Positions 35,065-46,657 of a stretch of 64,000 bases of DNA are shown here, piece after piece. A program made the translations under genes and the position numbers. The notes beneath the pieces are model-generated. The model was not told the DNA's origin. It was given only the letters and a program-made list of their open reading frames with translations, and did no database searches. Source of the DNA: Chrysomallon squamiferum (taxonomy: Eukaryota; Mollusca; Gastropoda; Neomphalida; Peltospiridae); assembly GCA_012295275.1 (NCBI GenBank), contig CM022671.1, forward strand, positions 32,619,927 to 32,683,926. Direction: 5' to 3'. Positions within the stretch are counted from its first letter, which is position 1; each line of letters begins with the position of its first letter.

Positions 35065-37215
35065 TTTATTATTTTTATTACTATTATTATTACTATTATT
35101 ATTATGTTTATTATTATTATTATTATTATGTTTATTATTATTATAATTATTATTATTATGTTTATTATTATTATTATTAGTTATATTATTATTTTTATTA
35201 TTATTATTATTATTATTGTGTTTATAGAAAAATAAATAATTCAGAAACACATCTGCCTTCACACACTCATGCACACACATATACACACAACTAAACACAC
35301 ACACACACACACACGAGACACTCAGATGCACAGATACTAAACATGACAAAATGGTGACTGTTTCAGAGGGTGAGGATGAGGAAATGGAGCGAGCTGTGGA
35401 GATTCTGTCAGACGTTGCCACGCGAGAACATCAGAAAGGAGACGAACAAGAACTTTTCTTCTTCTACGGGGGAGATGTGCGTATTGTCACAGTATTTTAA
35501 AATATAAAAACTTTTTTTTGTGAAAAACATGAAATAATTCAAATTGAAAATGTCAGGAGATGTTTGTATTTTTATCTAAAAAAGATAACTGTTTTCTTAT
35601 ATTAAGGAAAGAAAACTGTCAGATAAAGTGTGTATCAGATATAAAGTATTAAACTAGCTGTGGTTGTGTTAATGTTTTTCTGAAGTCATCTACTGAAATG
35701 TGAATTTGAAATTTGCTTTATTGTATGATGATGATTAATTTGTTTAAAATTTTTGTATTTGTTGTTATTTTCCTTTTTTTGTGCACAATGCCAGGTACTT
35801 CCTTAAAATTTGCTCTTACTGTACCATAGAGAAATGTACCTATGTTAATAGTTTCATCAGTTACTCAATAAATCATCCTTCTTCTCCTTGATATCATCAT
35901 CCTCCTTCTTGTTATTATCCTCCTCCTTGTTATCAATCTCCTTCTCCTCGTTATCAATCTCCTTCTTGTTATCATCTCCTTCTCCTTGTTATCAATCTCC
36001 TCCTTGTTATCAATCGCCTTCTTATCAATCTCCTTCTCCTTGTTATCAATCTCCTTCTTGTTATCATCTCCTTCTCCTTGTTATCAATCTCCTTCTTGTT
36101 ATCATCTCCTTCTCCTTGTTATCAATCTCCTTCTTGTTATCATCTCCTTCTCCTTGTTATCAATCTCCTTCTCCTTGTTATCAATCTTCTCCTTGTTATC
36201 ATCTCCTTCTCCTTGTTATCATCCTCCTCCTTGTTATCAATCTCCTTCTTATCAATCTCCTTCTCCTTGTTATCATCCTCCTCCTTGTTATCAATCTCCT
36301 TCTCCTTGTTATCAATCTTCTCCTTGTTATCATCTCCTTCTCCTTGTTATCATCCTCCTCCTTGTTATCAATCGCCTTCTTATCAATCTCCTTCTCCTTG
36401 TTATCATCCTCCTCCTTGTTATCAATCTCCTTCTCCTTGTTATCATCTCCTCCTCCTTGTTATCATCCTCCTCCTTGTTATCAATCTCCTCCTTGTTATC
36501 ATCTCCTTCTCCTTGTTATCAATCTCCTTCTCCTTGTTATCAATCGCCTTCTCCTTGTTATCAATCGCCTTCTCCTTGTTATCAATCTCCTTGTCCTTGT
36601 TATCATCCTCCTTCTCCTTGTTATCATCCTCCTTCTCCTTGTTATCATCCTCCTTCTCCTTGTTATCATCCTCCTTCTCCTTGTTATCCTCCTCCTCCTT
36701 GTTATCATCCTCCTTTTCCTTATTATCATCTCCTTCTCCTTGTTATCCTCCTCCTCCTTGTTATCATCTCCTCCTTGTTATCATCTCCTTCTCCTTGTTA
36801 TCATCCTCCTTCTCCTTGTTATCATCTCCTTCTCCTTGTTATCATCTCCTTCTCTTTGTTATCATCTCCTTCTCCTTGTTATCATCCTCCTTCTCCTTGT
36901 TATCATCTCCTTCTCCATCCTCCTCCTCCTTGTTATCATCTCCTTCTCCTTGTTATCATCCTCCTTCTCCCGGTTTATCTTTTAACAGACGTTATTTCAT
37001 CACTTTCATTTCAGGATGAGCTCTGTGATCAGGTTCGCGACTTCGCTAAACTGGAAGAGATCAGTCCACTGCTGGTCATTCTTGACCTGCCCGAACAGCA
37101 AGTGTTTGTCTGCGAGGAAACCGACATAACAAAAGATGTTGCGACAAATTTCGTGGATAACTATTTAGCTGGAAAACTGACACCGAGATCTTTACGACCA
37201 AACAAGACCACATAG
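12478..37215 (+). CDS. NXN: Nucleoredoxin (thioredoxin/tryparedoxin-like thiol oxidoreductase)
   Basis: Cytosolic and nuclear thiol oxidoreductase; the vertebrate protein binds Dishevelled and restrains Wnt signalling. Exons: 12478-12783, 22676-22927, 27764-27968, 33998-34086, 34920-35010, 35367-35476, 37015-37215. Phases join exactly to give 417 residues plus TAG (human 435). The first thioredoxin-like module has WCPPC at 41-45 followed by FEIVFVSWD and MPWLAVPY. The second has HWCPPC with W186 ending exon 2 and CPPC at 187-190, then FEVVFISSDRS and MPWLALPF, and GIPTLVMAD near 255-263. The C-terminal part begins at EFPWYPKP (285). The ATG has A at -3 and G at +4. Intron 3 begins with GC rather than GT. 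Human NXN, as I recall it, lacks the CPPC pair in its first module, so this protein keeps two redox motifs. Confidence 0.95.
13401..13454. repeat. (CA)n microsatellite in NXN intron 1
   Basis: Perfect CA run of about 27 units. Confidence 0.95.
14326..14367. repeat. (ATT)n microsatellite in NXN intron 1
   Basis: Perfect ATT units in an AT-rich context. Confidence 0.9.
16601..16637. repeat. 37-base poly-A tract
   Basis: Homopolymer at the right side of a less AT-rich stretch in NXN intron 1. Such a tail could mark the 3' end of a plus-strand retroposon, but no body or target-site duplication was identified. Confidence 0.85.
21545..21601. repeat. (TC)n microsatellite in NXN intron 1
   Basis: Perfect TC run of about 28 units. 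Confidence 0.95.
23154..23183. repeat. Poly-A tract of 30 bases
   Basis: Homopolymer preceded by degenerate (TTTTA)n sequence in NXN intron 2. Confidence 0.9.
24459..24474 (+). promoter_or_regulatory. CTCF-like binding motif
   Basis: CCTGTAGGGGGCGCTG matches the animal CTCF core (CCASYAGRKGGCRSY) at all but one position as I recall the consensus. It stands out as a GC-rich word in AT-rich intron sequence. CTCF exists across bilaterians, so insulator or loop-anchor function is possible, but a chance match cannot be excluded. Confidence 0.4.
26432..26511. repeat. (GA)n microsatellite in NXN intron 2
   Basis: About 40 uninterrupted GA units. Confidence 0.95.
27740..27763 (+). promoter_or_regulatory. 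22-T polypyrimidine tract and acceptor of NXN exon 3
   Basis: A pure T homopolymer runs directly into TAG and then the CPPC-coding exon, so length change in this run could alter splicing of an active-site exon. Confidence 0.85.
27969..27974 (+). promoter_or_regulatory. GC-type splice donor of NXN intron 3
   Basis: The coding sequence of FGID ends as GATG and is followed by GCAAGT. No GT donor nearby keeps the frame. The next exon begins GTATTCCC after TTTCAG, restoring G-IPTL exactly as in other nucleoredoxins. GC-AG introns are a known minor class and usually have a strong consensus otherwise, as here. Confidence 0.85.
28108..28497. repeat. Cluster of (GAT)n, (TAC)n and (ATT)n arrays
   Basis: Several trinucleotide families lie within 400 bases: GAT/ATC near 28108-28150, TAC/CAC near 28240-28335 and ATT near 28400-28497. 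Confidence 0.9.
30434..30516. repeat. (AAAT)n turning into (AAT)n
   Basis: About 14 tetranucleotide units followed by about eight trinucleotide units. Confidence 0.9.
31686..31750. repeat. (GT)n microsatellite
   Basis: GT run with a few interruptions at its left end, in NXN intron 3. Confidence 0.95.
32257..32440. repeat. GA-rich purine tract
   Basis: A perfect (GA)n run followed by degenerate GAGA-type purine sequence for about 150 bases, an interrupted microsatellite in NXN intron 3. Confidence 0.9.
34129..34340. repeat. 46-bp tandem repeat with alternating subtypes, NXN intron 4
   Basis: About four and a half copies of a 46-bp unit built on ATTACA-CAGTGT-TATGTCTTTATAAATATAAT. Copies alternate between a GTGTTAT...TTTACTG form and a GTCAT...ATTATTG form, which suggests an older dimer of about 92 bp. 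It begins about 40 bases after the exon 4 donor. Confidence 0.75.
35034..35222. repeat. (ATT)n array in NXN intron 5
   Basis: ATT units interrupted by regular TTT and ATG variants. The array fills half of a 356-bp intron, and the remainder holds a short (CA)n run at about 35296-35313. Confidence 0.95.
35874..36970. repeat. 1.1-kb pyrimidine-rich minisatellite in NXN intron 6
   Basis: About 55 tandem units of 18, 20 or 21 bp built from CTCCTT, CTCCTTGTT and ATCAT or ATCAAT. The strand shown is almost all pyrimidine and the array ends 44 bases before exon 7. The units contain no TAA, TAG or TGA in any frame of the plus strand, so all three frames stay open for hundreds of codons, but there is no ATG; these open frames are not genes. 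Confidence 0.95.
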
Positions 37216-37254
37216 TAATGTTTATGTATTGAAGTAGTTTGTACTGTAAATAGT

Positions 37255-37260
37255 AATAAA
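37255..37260 (+). terminator. NXN polyadenylation signal
   Basis: AATAAA 40 bases after the NXN stop codon. It is the first canonical hexamer in the 3' flank, so a very short 3' UTR is possible, although later AT-rich hexamers could also be used. Confidence 0.55.
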
Positions 37261-38672
37261 ACATAGGCAGTGGACATGTATAATTATATATATTACATAT
37301 ATCATTCTAAATGATTAAGTTGTTTCGATTATGAAGATTTTTTTGTGTAAAAGATAATTGCTTTTACATCTCATATTTGTATATTAGAAGATATTGCAAG
37401 CAAATTGGATTTGATTGTGCAAATGTTTTTTTTAAGGCTACATATTTTTATATAAGCAGAAATGAAAAATGTTTGTGTCAATTTCAAGACACTGTCCAGC
37501 AGAAAGAAAGTTTAATGTGTAAGGTATTAAAAATATTTGTAACTTTTTAAATGTTTCATTAAGATGATCGTGTTTTTCATTCTTTCTGATGTTTCTTTTT
37601 AATGTTGCATATCAAAGTTTTGAAGTATTTTATATTTATAAATTAAAAAAAAAAATAATAATGTATTTTAGAAAAAAAAAATATTATGATGAATTGTTCA
37701 TAATTATAGTATTTATTTGAACATCTTCATTTTAGAAATTTAGCTGTTGTTTACTTACTTGCATTTGATGATTTCAGAACACACACACATAAATGTGTTT
37801 TAATTGTAAACTGTCTCCTTGGTTACCATTGATATTTTTGATAAAAGAGACAACATATCAAGATTATTTTGTAAAAGCATATAACTAAAGAAAATATTTA
37901 TTATATATTAGTCATCTTGTCCAGATCATGTCAATCAAGCATCCACATTCATGAAGTCAAAATATTTTCTTAACTCAAGTTTCTATTTTCACTAAGCAAA
38001 CATTCACTTTAAACAATCGAATGTTCTGTAAAGAGATATCCTATATTCAGCTTAAATAGACAAACATCTATACTGAATAATTAATATAAACTAAATATGT
38101 CAGATGTTCACTTTAAATAGGTTAAAGTTCTCTGTAAAAAACAGTCAGATATTCAATTTAAATGGACACATTAATTAGGTTGATGTAAACACATGTCAGG
38201 TGTCTGAAGTAGTATATCAAATGTCGAGTTTATTATTAAGTATTCACTGTGAAAAATCAAATAAGCAGCTTAAAGCATCAAATGTCCACATTAAACAGGC
38301 AGAGATTACTGTCAGCCAGAATTAATATTTAATGTCAAGTCAAATAACTGATGTCTGTTTAAAATATAGGTACTTAAACAAATGAAAAGGTCACTAATAT
38401 ATTTCAGGTAGATTGCAACATATTTTTTACTTTGTTGTATTTTTTTTTTTTTTATATTTATGAAGTTAAGAATATCGTTAATGCAAGCCTGTATATTTTT
38501 ATATGTCACGTTTATGAGCTGTGTTATAAACTTGGTAAACTGTATGTTTGCTTTATGTCTGATTCCAGTCAAAGCTAACACAAACTTGGAATTCTGTTTG
38601 GTACGATTATATGATTTTTTGAAAAGAATCTCCTTAAATTTTTCATGTATATTTCAAATTACATTTTTTTTT

Positions 38673-38709
<37 letters not shown>

Positions 38710-41700
38710 TTTTCATAAAACATAAATTAAAAAATACGAAGAAAAAAAATATTAAAAAAATTAAATAATCTATGGAAAAGGTGAAATGTTGGCTAGTTGT
38801 TAAACAACTGAAATCATCAAAATAGGAAAGCTGTTGTCAGCAGTTTTTGAAAATAGGCTTTGAATTTTATAGGAAATTATCAAACAAAGGTCACAGCAGT
38901 ATACTAAGTGGAATTACTTGTTGTGTCACAGCACAGTATAAATGTTTATGTAACAGTCTGTATGTTTTATTTTTCTCTCAACATTGCAGATAATTTCTTA
39001 TCATTTTTCATGTATTCACATGTAGAAATTAGTAATATGAACTATTAGAATACTTAATATTGAACAAGATGCATTTTTATTTATACAAATGTAGTTGTTT
39101 TTGTATGTTAGAGATTGTATATTTAATTTTCTCTCCATATTTCAGGTATTTTCTTGCCACTTTTACTGTATTCATATTGCCATAATTTTATTATGCAAAA
39201 CGTTCATTGGTATATGATATTTTTTTTTAATAAATTGCTAATATTATTTTATGACATGATTACAAATGTAGCTAAACTGATTTTATCGTCTTTTACAGGA
39301 CTATTATAATAAATTATAAAACAATGTTTGCATCATTTTTAAATTATCGATTAAAACAAAATAAAAATAAAAAAAAAAAAATTTGCATATAGATCTACAA
39401 ACATTATATATATATATATATATATATACTGTATTTTTTATATTTTATTTTTAACATATATTTATTACAATTATTTTTTAAACTGAATGCTAGCAGTTTG
39501 AACAATTGAAAGATTGATTACGTGTACAAAATTCCTGGTTATAAGACATAGAATTCCATCCATTTCTGTTTTATCTGAACTAAAGAAATATGTCATTTAT
39601 CAGCTGTTTTGATTTTGTTACGTGCACTGTATAGTCAGATACACTATTAGGAGACGATGTACTAATCTTAATCCTTGTCTGTTAGACATAGATGTTAGAA
39701 AATACAGAGACTGAGAGACGCGATCCCAGAATTTGCCAATCTTAAATTTACTGGGTTAACCACAGTGAACAGAATGCGGTAACTTATATTTTTGAATATG
39801 TTCATTTGTAAAAGCTAGTTTATATTACTCATTTTGATTCCCTTTTTGGGACAATTTTTAGAAACATTTTTTAATAAGTTTATTTTACTTGTTCGGTAAG
39901 ACTGTTTTTGTTTTAAAATTCCCTCCATATTTTCTATGCACCAGTTTCATGAAAAGCAATGCGTAATTAAAGCAACAATAACAAAACAAAAAAGTCAGTG
40001 ATATCTTAATAATGTATATAACAACAGAATTAATGCAATATATTTTATTTTTAATGAAATGATAGATTAATAGTTATATTTTGAAATTCAGTTTTGGATC
40101 GCAACTGGGATCCAAAATGTTTTATTGGCAAAATAGGTTTTCTTTGTTATGGGGGTATTTCAGAGGAAAACAATTTTGATTCAAACAGAACAGCTTACAA
40201 ATTCTAACATTTGTCTTTATTTTTCTTTCCCTAAAAGTATTTAAAAAGGATTGCTTATCGATCAAAAAAATAATTTTCGAGCCACACTAAGTTTTGTAAA
40301 AGAAATACAATTACAGTTATAAAGAAATATGTTTTACTTCTGTTTGATTTCTTGGTACGTTTTGTTTTCCTTTGGTCTCACAGTGTAACGTTTTCAAACG
40401 GGTAAGAAATTAATAATATGAACTGTTAATTATTTAATACAGTTGGATAAACGTGTATTTTTATTTATACATATTCAGATGTTTTTTTCTCACCTTTTAC
40501 AGGCACAAAAACAACAACGAAATTGTCATCAAAAATCGTTTTTTAAAAAGGACGATGTTATTTGGTTATTTAAATCATTGGTTTTTATAATTTCCTATTT
40601 TCAATTTTCAGTTTTAATTTTTTGGCGAATAAGCTGATTAACCTATTTTAAATTAATTTTTAAATTAAAATCAGGAAAAAAAAAAATATAAATAAATAAA
40701 ATATAAATGTATTTGTGTATGCCTTACTAAACAAAGTCAGTAATTTTTATATAAATATAAAATTTGACAATTTTTTAAAAGACTGTCAGACGCCTATATA
40801 ATAAAATGAAACAAAATTGCTGTCATTTTTTTTTTTTTTTTTTTTTTTTAACACTAAACAAAACATCGTCTGCGAATACAAAATGCATTTAAAGCCGTTT
40901 TTAAACTGAATATGATACATTTTAAATCGGTATTTACCGCTTTAACGCTTTAATGTTTTATAGCTTTCATCACAGTCAATTATTTAAACAAATATTTTTG
41001 TGGATTTTTCAAATTTTAAACTCAGCATATCAGTGCTGAAAATCGTAGACATATGTATTTTGAGACCAAAGTCAACGAATGCATATTAAAATGTGTTAAC
41101 GACTGTCCATCGGTTCATTCGTGTAAATATGAATGTGTTGTTATTTTAGTGATAGCTGTATGTGTTGTCCACTCTTACGAAGAGCAGCTTTCAGACGAAG
41201 TTTGTTGATATTTGTTTATGTAGTATGTAATACTATAATCATGTATACCAATATATGCAATAAAATGATGTACTCATTAGATCATCTTGTTTTCCTTATT
41301 ATTTCACCTTTTAATCATTTATTTCATTTTTTCTTTTTTTCATCCAACCATTTTCTTAAAATTTTATTTTATTCTGTTTTTCTTTTTTTTACGGTTATAT
41401 TAAAATTGCAATTATGTTGATCTGAGTCATCATCACTGTGTTGTTATAACTTTAAAGCAGAACTTTTGTTTATTCTTTTTTAGTTTTTTTCTCAGAAAAC
41501 AGAACGTCACTATTCTTTATTAGCAGTTTATTTCTAAATATTTTAATACAGAAGAAACAGAAAAAGAATCAGTAAATACATGCTGTGTTATAATGTCACT
41601 TCAACCAAACTAAAATATATAATAAATATCTTTATTATTGATAACACGGATAATTAATTTATATAATGAAAGAACTGGGTAACATAATACTGTATATGCA

Positions 41701-41878
41701 TATGCAAATATCACGGTCATATTTCGCAAACATTTATTTAAAAGCAAATATAACAAATAAATTAATAATAATAATAATAATAATCAAACAAATCAATATA
41801 TATTACTGCTTACATTAAATAAAGAAATAAAATGAAAGCTGCAGTGGAAGGCAAATATTTCTGTTGTAATCTTCACGC
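37261..41878. other. Intergenic AT-rich DNA between NXN and the IAP gene
   Basis: The two genes converge here. I see AT-rich sequence with homopolymer runs and short (TA)n tracts, no splice-bounded open frame and no RNA gene. The first part may be alternative 3' UTR of NXN. Confidence 0.6.
41733..41738 (-). terminator. Possible polyadenylation signal of the IAP gene
   Basis: AATAAA on the minus strand about 140 bases after the IAP stop codon; another copy lies near 41631-41636. In such AT-rich DNA the hexamer occurs often by chance. Confidence 0.3.
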
Positions 41879-42670
41879 TTAACACCAGAACACCTTAACA
41901 GTTCCCATAACTCTTCTTCCGCATTTGGCGCAAGTCGTGAATTTCTCCACACACTGGTCACAAAGCTCAATGTGAGAACAAGGCAGAACCAAAATGTTAG
42001 ACTCGGATTTGTAGCACGATTTGCAAAGCCGTTTTCTTTTCAGCATTTCATTTTCTTCCTTCAGTTGTCGAAGCTGTTCCTTCTTCGACCAATGATTTAC
42101 CGCGCTGCAAGTGGCTCCTTCATTTGCATATTTTTGCCAAACCTCTGAGTTATCGTTCTTGTTAAAATCGGCGTATTTATCGTTTATTTTCGTCAGTACC
42201 GATGATGGCGTGTTGCTGTCGATTTGAAGGTTGCGGCAATATATTATTATGTCTTTCACCTCGCTTGCGAAAGCTCCTTCCATCGTTCCTTGAAATGCAT
42301 AATTAATTGTTTTACTAGTTGGAAATTCGTATTCGTCGACCTCCAAGTTTTCTCGACCTTTATCACTGCTGGACTCTTCGCCATCTGGCTCTACTGTGTT
42401 AGACTGAAAAGTACCGCGATTTTCATATGAAGTCATAGACTTAACGAAGCTGCATGCTGGTGATACCGTTTTATGCGACGTTAGAGGATCCTGGCCAGGT
42501 TGCCAATTTCTCAGAGTTTTGTGGCAGGAAAAGCAGCTGACTCGATCTGCAGAACCGATGTAGAAAAATCCAGCTGCTGCAAGAATCTCGGGTGTTTGAG
42601 CAATGTAGTTGCGTGGCCACCCCTGGTAGGATTGTAATCGCTCTGAATATGTTTGATATCTTTTGCTCAT
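41879..42670 (-). CDS. BIR-RING inhibitor of apoptosis protein (BIRC-type E3 ligase), intronless CDS
   Basis: A 263-residue protein with one BIR domain and a C-terminal RING, like BIRC7-type IAPs that bind caspases or IBM peptides and ubiquitinate partners. BIR: R11-L, W18P, then C46-x2-C49-x16-H66-x6-C73, the complete zinc-binding spacing, with FSCHKTLRNWQPGQDP matching the family. The middle (about 130-170) has no domain I can name and may be a degenerate UBA. A short basic coiled coil (EQLRQLKEENEMLKRKR) precedes the RING: C216-x2-C219-x11-C231-x-H233-x3-C237-x2-C240-x6-C247-x2-C250, ending in the hydrophobic VFWC tail. All key residues are intact. In-frame TGA codons just upstream fix the start. 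A splice acceptor (TTTTTCAG, exon from 42689) lies 19 bases before the ATG, so a 5' exon exists although the CDS is a single exon. IAPs are expanded in molluscs, so orthology is not assigned. Confidence 0.93.
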   Translation of the reverse strand: MSKRYQTYSERLQSYQGWPRNYIAQTPEILAAAGFFYIGSADRVSCFSCHKTLRNWQPGQDPLTSHKTVSPACSFVKSMTSYENRGTFQSNTVEPDGEESSSDKGRENLEVDEYEFPTSKTINYAFQGTMEGAFASEVKDIIIYCRNLQIDSNTPSSVLTKINDKYADFNKNDNSEVWQKYANEGATCSAVNHWSKKEQLRQLKEENEMLKRKRLCKSCYKSESNILVLPCSHIELCDQCVEKFTTCAKCGRRVMGTVKVFWC

Positions 42671-42689
42671 TGGAGGATGTCATCAAGAA
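42667..42689 (-). CDS. Candidate terminal coding exon of CARD-like gene, overlapping the IAP start
   Basis: After the acceptor TTTTTCAG, reading in the phase set by the donor at 48365 gives V-L-D-D-I-L-Q followed by TGA at 42669-42667. The TGA overlaps the IAP ATG as ATGA. The same exon then continues as the whole IAP coding region in another frame. Only a transcript can show whether this frame is translated or the segment is simply 5' UTR of the IAP gene. Confidence 0.35.
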
Positions 42690-42730
42690 CTGAAAAACAA
42701 ACAAACAAAAACAAACAATTATAATAATAT

Positions 42731-42886
<156 letters not shown>

Positions 42887-43048
42887 TACATACACACACA
42901 TATATATAATTAGTGACCGAGCTATCTACGTATTTATCCACCATAACCCATCCATCAGTTCATCCTTCCTTCATTTCACCCATCCATTCATCCGTACATC
43001 CTTTCATCTCTTTATCGCTGAAATTTATTTTACTTTGTTTAAATCAGA

Positions 43049-43050
<2 letters not shown>

Positions 43051-43109
<59 letters not shown>
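43051..43109. repeat. (AC)n microsatellite
   Basis: Perfect AC run of about 29 units. Confidence 0.95.
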
Positions 43110-43242
43110 GGGCACAAATCCTAAAAATTAGTTATATAAAATTATGTCAATATATATGGTATAAATGAATTAATAATGGTTTAATAACTTTTTATTTAAA
43201 TAATTATTTTATGTCAAATTTTATTATAAACAAAGGATGGTC

Positions 43243-43301
43243 AAACACACGTGTGTGTGTAGTGTATATGTATATATATGTATGTGTGTATGTGTGTGTA
43301 T

Positions 43302-43332
<31 letters not shown>

Positions 43333-43415
43333 CTGTCTGCTGTCTGTCTCTCTACCTACTTATCTATCTATCTACCTATCTACCTACCTACCTACCTACT
43401 TACACTCTATCCATC

Positions 43416-43512
<97 letters not shown>
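43243..43512. repeat. Compound microsatellite: (GT)n, (AT)n, (TACC)n, (TC)n, (ATCT)n
   Basis: Five adjoining simple-repeat families within 270 bases. The (ATCT)n block at the right repeats the array at 42731. Confidence 0.9.
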
Positions 43513-43513
<1 letters not shown>

Positions 43514-44952
43514 CTGTATCTATGGAGATGTATAAAAAGTTCTTAAAGGCACTTTTTCAAAATCACCTTTCTGTTTAGATTGAAATAGAACTGGCTTATG
43601 GAAAACGTTTGAAATTAAACCGCAGCAGAGCATGCAAAAGCTCTTATTGAAGACTGATTCACTGACGTTTAACGACTCAGCTTTAGATAATTTTGGGAAT
43701 CCAAAGTGGTCGAATTAAGGCAAAGTATTCTGCGGCATAGCTTGACTAAATTTTCATAGCATTTCGCCAAACGTATTTCGTGACAGACGTCTCTAACTAC
43801 AGCTTCTTCGGTGTTTGTCCTGATTTGACAGGCTGTAATTTTTATAAAAGAGTCTTGGCATTTGATAATCAGGATGTTTTACATAATTACAAGTTATACC
43901 AGTTTATATTTATTCTTATAATCGTTTTCACTGACAGTCTTTTCGCTTTAGGTTCGTAGGTATTAGTGCAAACCATATATTAGATAAGCATTCTTATACA
44001 TACATAGATACATACATAGACACACACATACACACAAGCACACACACACACATACATATATACATACATAATATATACATAAATACAAAGATACATCCAT
44101 ACATACATAAATACATAGAACAGATACACACACACACACACACACATATACATATATAAGCGCTAACAAACATACCTACGTACATAAGTGGGTTTTACAC
44201 TTGCGTGTAAGCATACAAATATTTACAAAGAATATTCATTATCTGCTGCCAGAAGGTTTCTTTTTAATTATTATTATTGCTTTTTGTGGAATAGTTTGTC
44301 AAATACATTACACGTTAACGAGGAGCGGATGAGCTGGAACAGATTCGTCGAAGCGTGAAGTCGAGTTCGTTTATCCATGCACCGACTTCATTAAAGCAGC
44401 ATCTACCAGTTTTTTCAGCTGTAGCAGCGTTTGAAAAACGTGCAGAACTAATCTGAACTTTATTTACAGCCAAGCGTTAGTTTATGGCCTGTGTGAATCA
44501 ATATTTAGCGTATATCTTTTTACAACAAGGTGATGGATGTATAATAATAATAATAAGCATAGGGAGAAAAGTTCACGGAATTACAGAGCCATAGCTTTTG
44601 AAAAATGTCATGAAGAAGAAAATACAGGCATCAGCTTATTTTTAGTTAAAATGTCTGGAACCTTCTTTCTGTTTCCCCTCTGTTTGGGAGTCTACCTGCT
44701 ACCTCTTTTTATATCTAACAGCCTGTCTGCGTACCTACCTACCTACCTCCGTCTAAATGTACATCTCCATTTTCTTAGTTTGGTCAAAAAGCTAATTAAA
44801 CTGAAGTAGAGTTTACGTGAAGTATGTAATAATGACATCAACGAGTTCAGTTTTAGACAGCCCCACGATTATTCTTTTACAGTAAAATCCATTTTGTCTT
44901 GAAAGTTGTATCTCCTTCAGTTATGTCGCCATTTTATTACTATTATTATTAA

Positions 44953-44986
<34 letters not shown>

Positions 44987-44991
44987 TTTAT

Positions 44992-45115
44992 TATACTAGA
45001 TCCTCGTCTCATTTATGAAATACTAGATCCACCAATTTTTTGTAATACTACATACGCCCCCCTTTCTTTAATTCCAGATCCCCCCTTTCTTTGAAACATC
45101 AGATCTGCCTCTGAA
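44992..45115. repeat. Degenerate 26-27-bp tandem repeat
   Basis: About four copies sharing TACTAGATCC and a TTTCTTTGAAA-type half, drifting strongly between copies; preceded by (ATT)n at about 44938-44990. Confidence 0.5.
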
Positions 45116-46453
45116 TGTCGTAAAAACTGGTAGTGGAAGAATCGAGCTTAACGCTTTTTCACTTACAGGAGTAATGTGATTGGAAGGCTGAAATTTATGG
45201 TAAAGAAGAAAAAAACGTGGTTAACACTCATTGAACAAGCCTAACAGGATTGTTATTTGTTTTTTTTTCAGAAATTTTTCATTGGACTTAAAACGAAAAA
45301 CAGAACACACACACACATTAAAATACAAACTAAACTTACAAACAAACAAACAAACAAACACAAAAACAAACACAAAGACAAACGCAAAGACAAACGCATA
45401 AAATATTAAATATACAGAAAATAAAATAAACCATAACAAAAATAAAACCAACAAAAAAATGAAAAAGAAACCAACAACAATAAAAAGTACAATCCATTAC
45501 AAGTAAAAAAGAAAAGAAAAGAAAAGAAAAGAAAGAAAGAAAAAAAAAATTAAAAATGGAAAAAAAAAAAAAAAAAAAAAAAAAATGCAACCAACTGACT
45601 TTCCACATGAAATTATAGTTGTTTCAGACCGCCCCCCCCCAAAAAAAAAACACCAACAACATATCGCGCATTTCCATACTGACAGGTAAGCACATACCAC
45701 GAACTTTGATGAATCGGGCTGTATAGAAAATAAATCAACGAGCGTAACGAGATGGGTTGACCTCGAGACCCTCCATGGGTCTCTAACAGCTTTTCATTAC
45801 TGAATCTTCCTCATTATATATTTTATATTCTACATAGCACGTTGTTATTTGCGAAGCTCAATCAGCGAAACTGACTTGTTTGTAATACGTCAAAATCAAT
45901 AAGCTTATATGACTAGCCACAGTAAATATGTCAAAGTTAGTACCGATATAAATCCATGCAAAATATCTGACTCCAAACAGTAATATTATGAAGAATTTTG
46001 GTAATTTGCAGGAATTACTGGTTTTGTTAAATACTCAAGTATGTCTATGGGCTAATTTAAAGTTGAGACAGTTTGATTGTTCAAATGGCTATCATTTAAA
46101 AAACAGATTTCGTTTCCTTTCCTTGAACAGACTCTGACCGTTAATTTGTGGATTGTTTTCTGTGTTAATTTTCAGGAATTTTCATAAAACTGTAGTAGTT
46201 GTATTAATATTGTGAAAATATTAAGTTCATTGAAATGGAATGTGTTTAATGATACCAGTACAGCTCACTGTTCTGTCATCGTTAATGTATGTGAAACATT
46301 CGAGGAATTCCAATTCACAGTTTGCAGAGAAAACAAGTCGTGTTTTCATACTGACCGTGAAGCTAAGCAATATAATACATGACACTGCAAAAATCACCAG
46401 ACTCTCTTTGAAATTAAGGCTCACTTTGAAACAGTTCAGTGCGCCAGATACAT

Positions 46454-46457
<4 letters not shown>

Positions 46458-46528
<71 letters not shown>
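46458..46528. repeat. (GA)n microsatellite
   Basis: About 35 GA units; a separate (TA)n run follows at about 46624-46656. Confidence 0.95.
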
Positions 46529-46531
<3 letters not shown>

Positions 46532-46620
46532 TTTCAAACACAATAGAAAAGTCTGTGTAATTTATTTTAAGATGAAAAGGAGAAAAGAAAAAGAAAGATG
46601 AAAAGAAAAAAGAGTGGAAA

Positions 46621-46657
<37 letters not shown>

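Noticed and set aside
36499-36729. Arg-rich repetitive open frame on the minus strand (MITRRRR units)
   Set aside because: Antisense of the same minisatellite; no independent coding evidence.
35888-37019. Three long overlapping forward open frames of 313-409 codons, one of which runs into NXN exon 7
   Set aside because: They are the minisatellite, whose units contain no stop codon in any forward frame; there is no ATG, and the proteins would be Ser/Leu/Pro/Cys/Tyr repeats. Exon 7 is reached properly by splicing from 35476.
39650-39790. Less AT-rich patch with GCGATCCCAG, considered as a SINE
   Set aside because: No convincing A-box/B-box pair or open frame could be made out.
43211-43578. 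Open frames rich in IYLSIYLS and SLSLSL
   Set aside because: Direct translation of (ATCT)n and (TC)n microsatellites.
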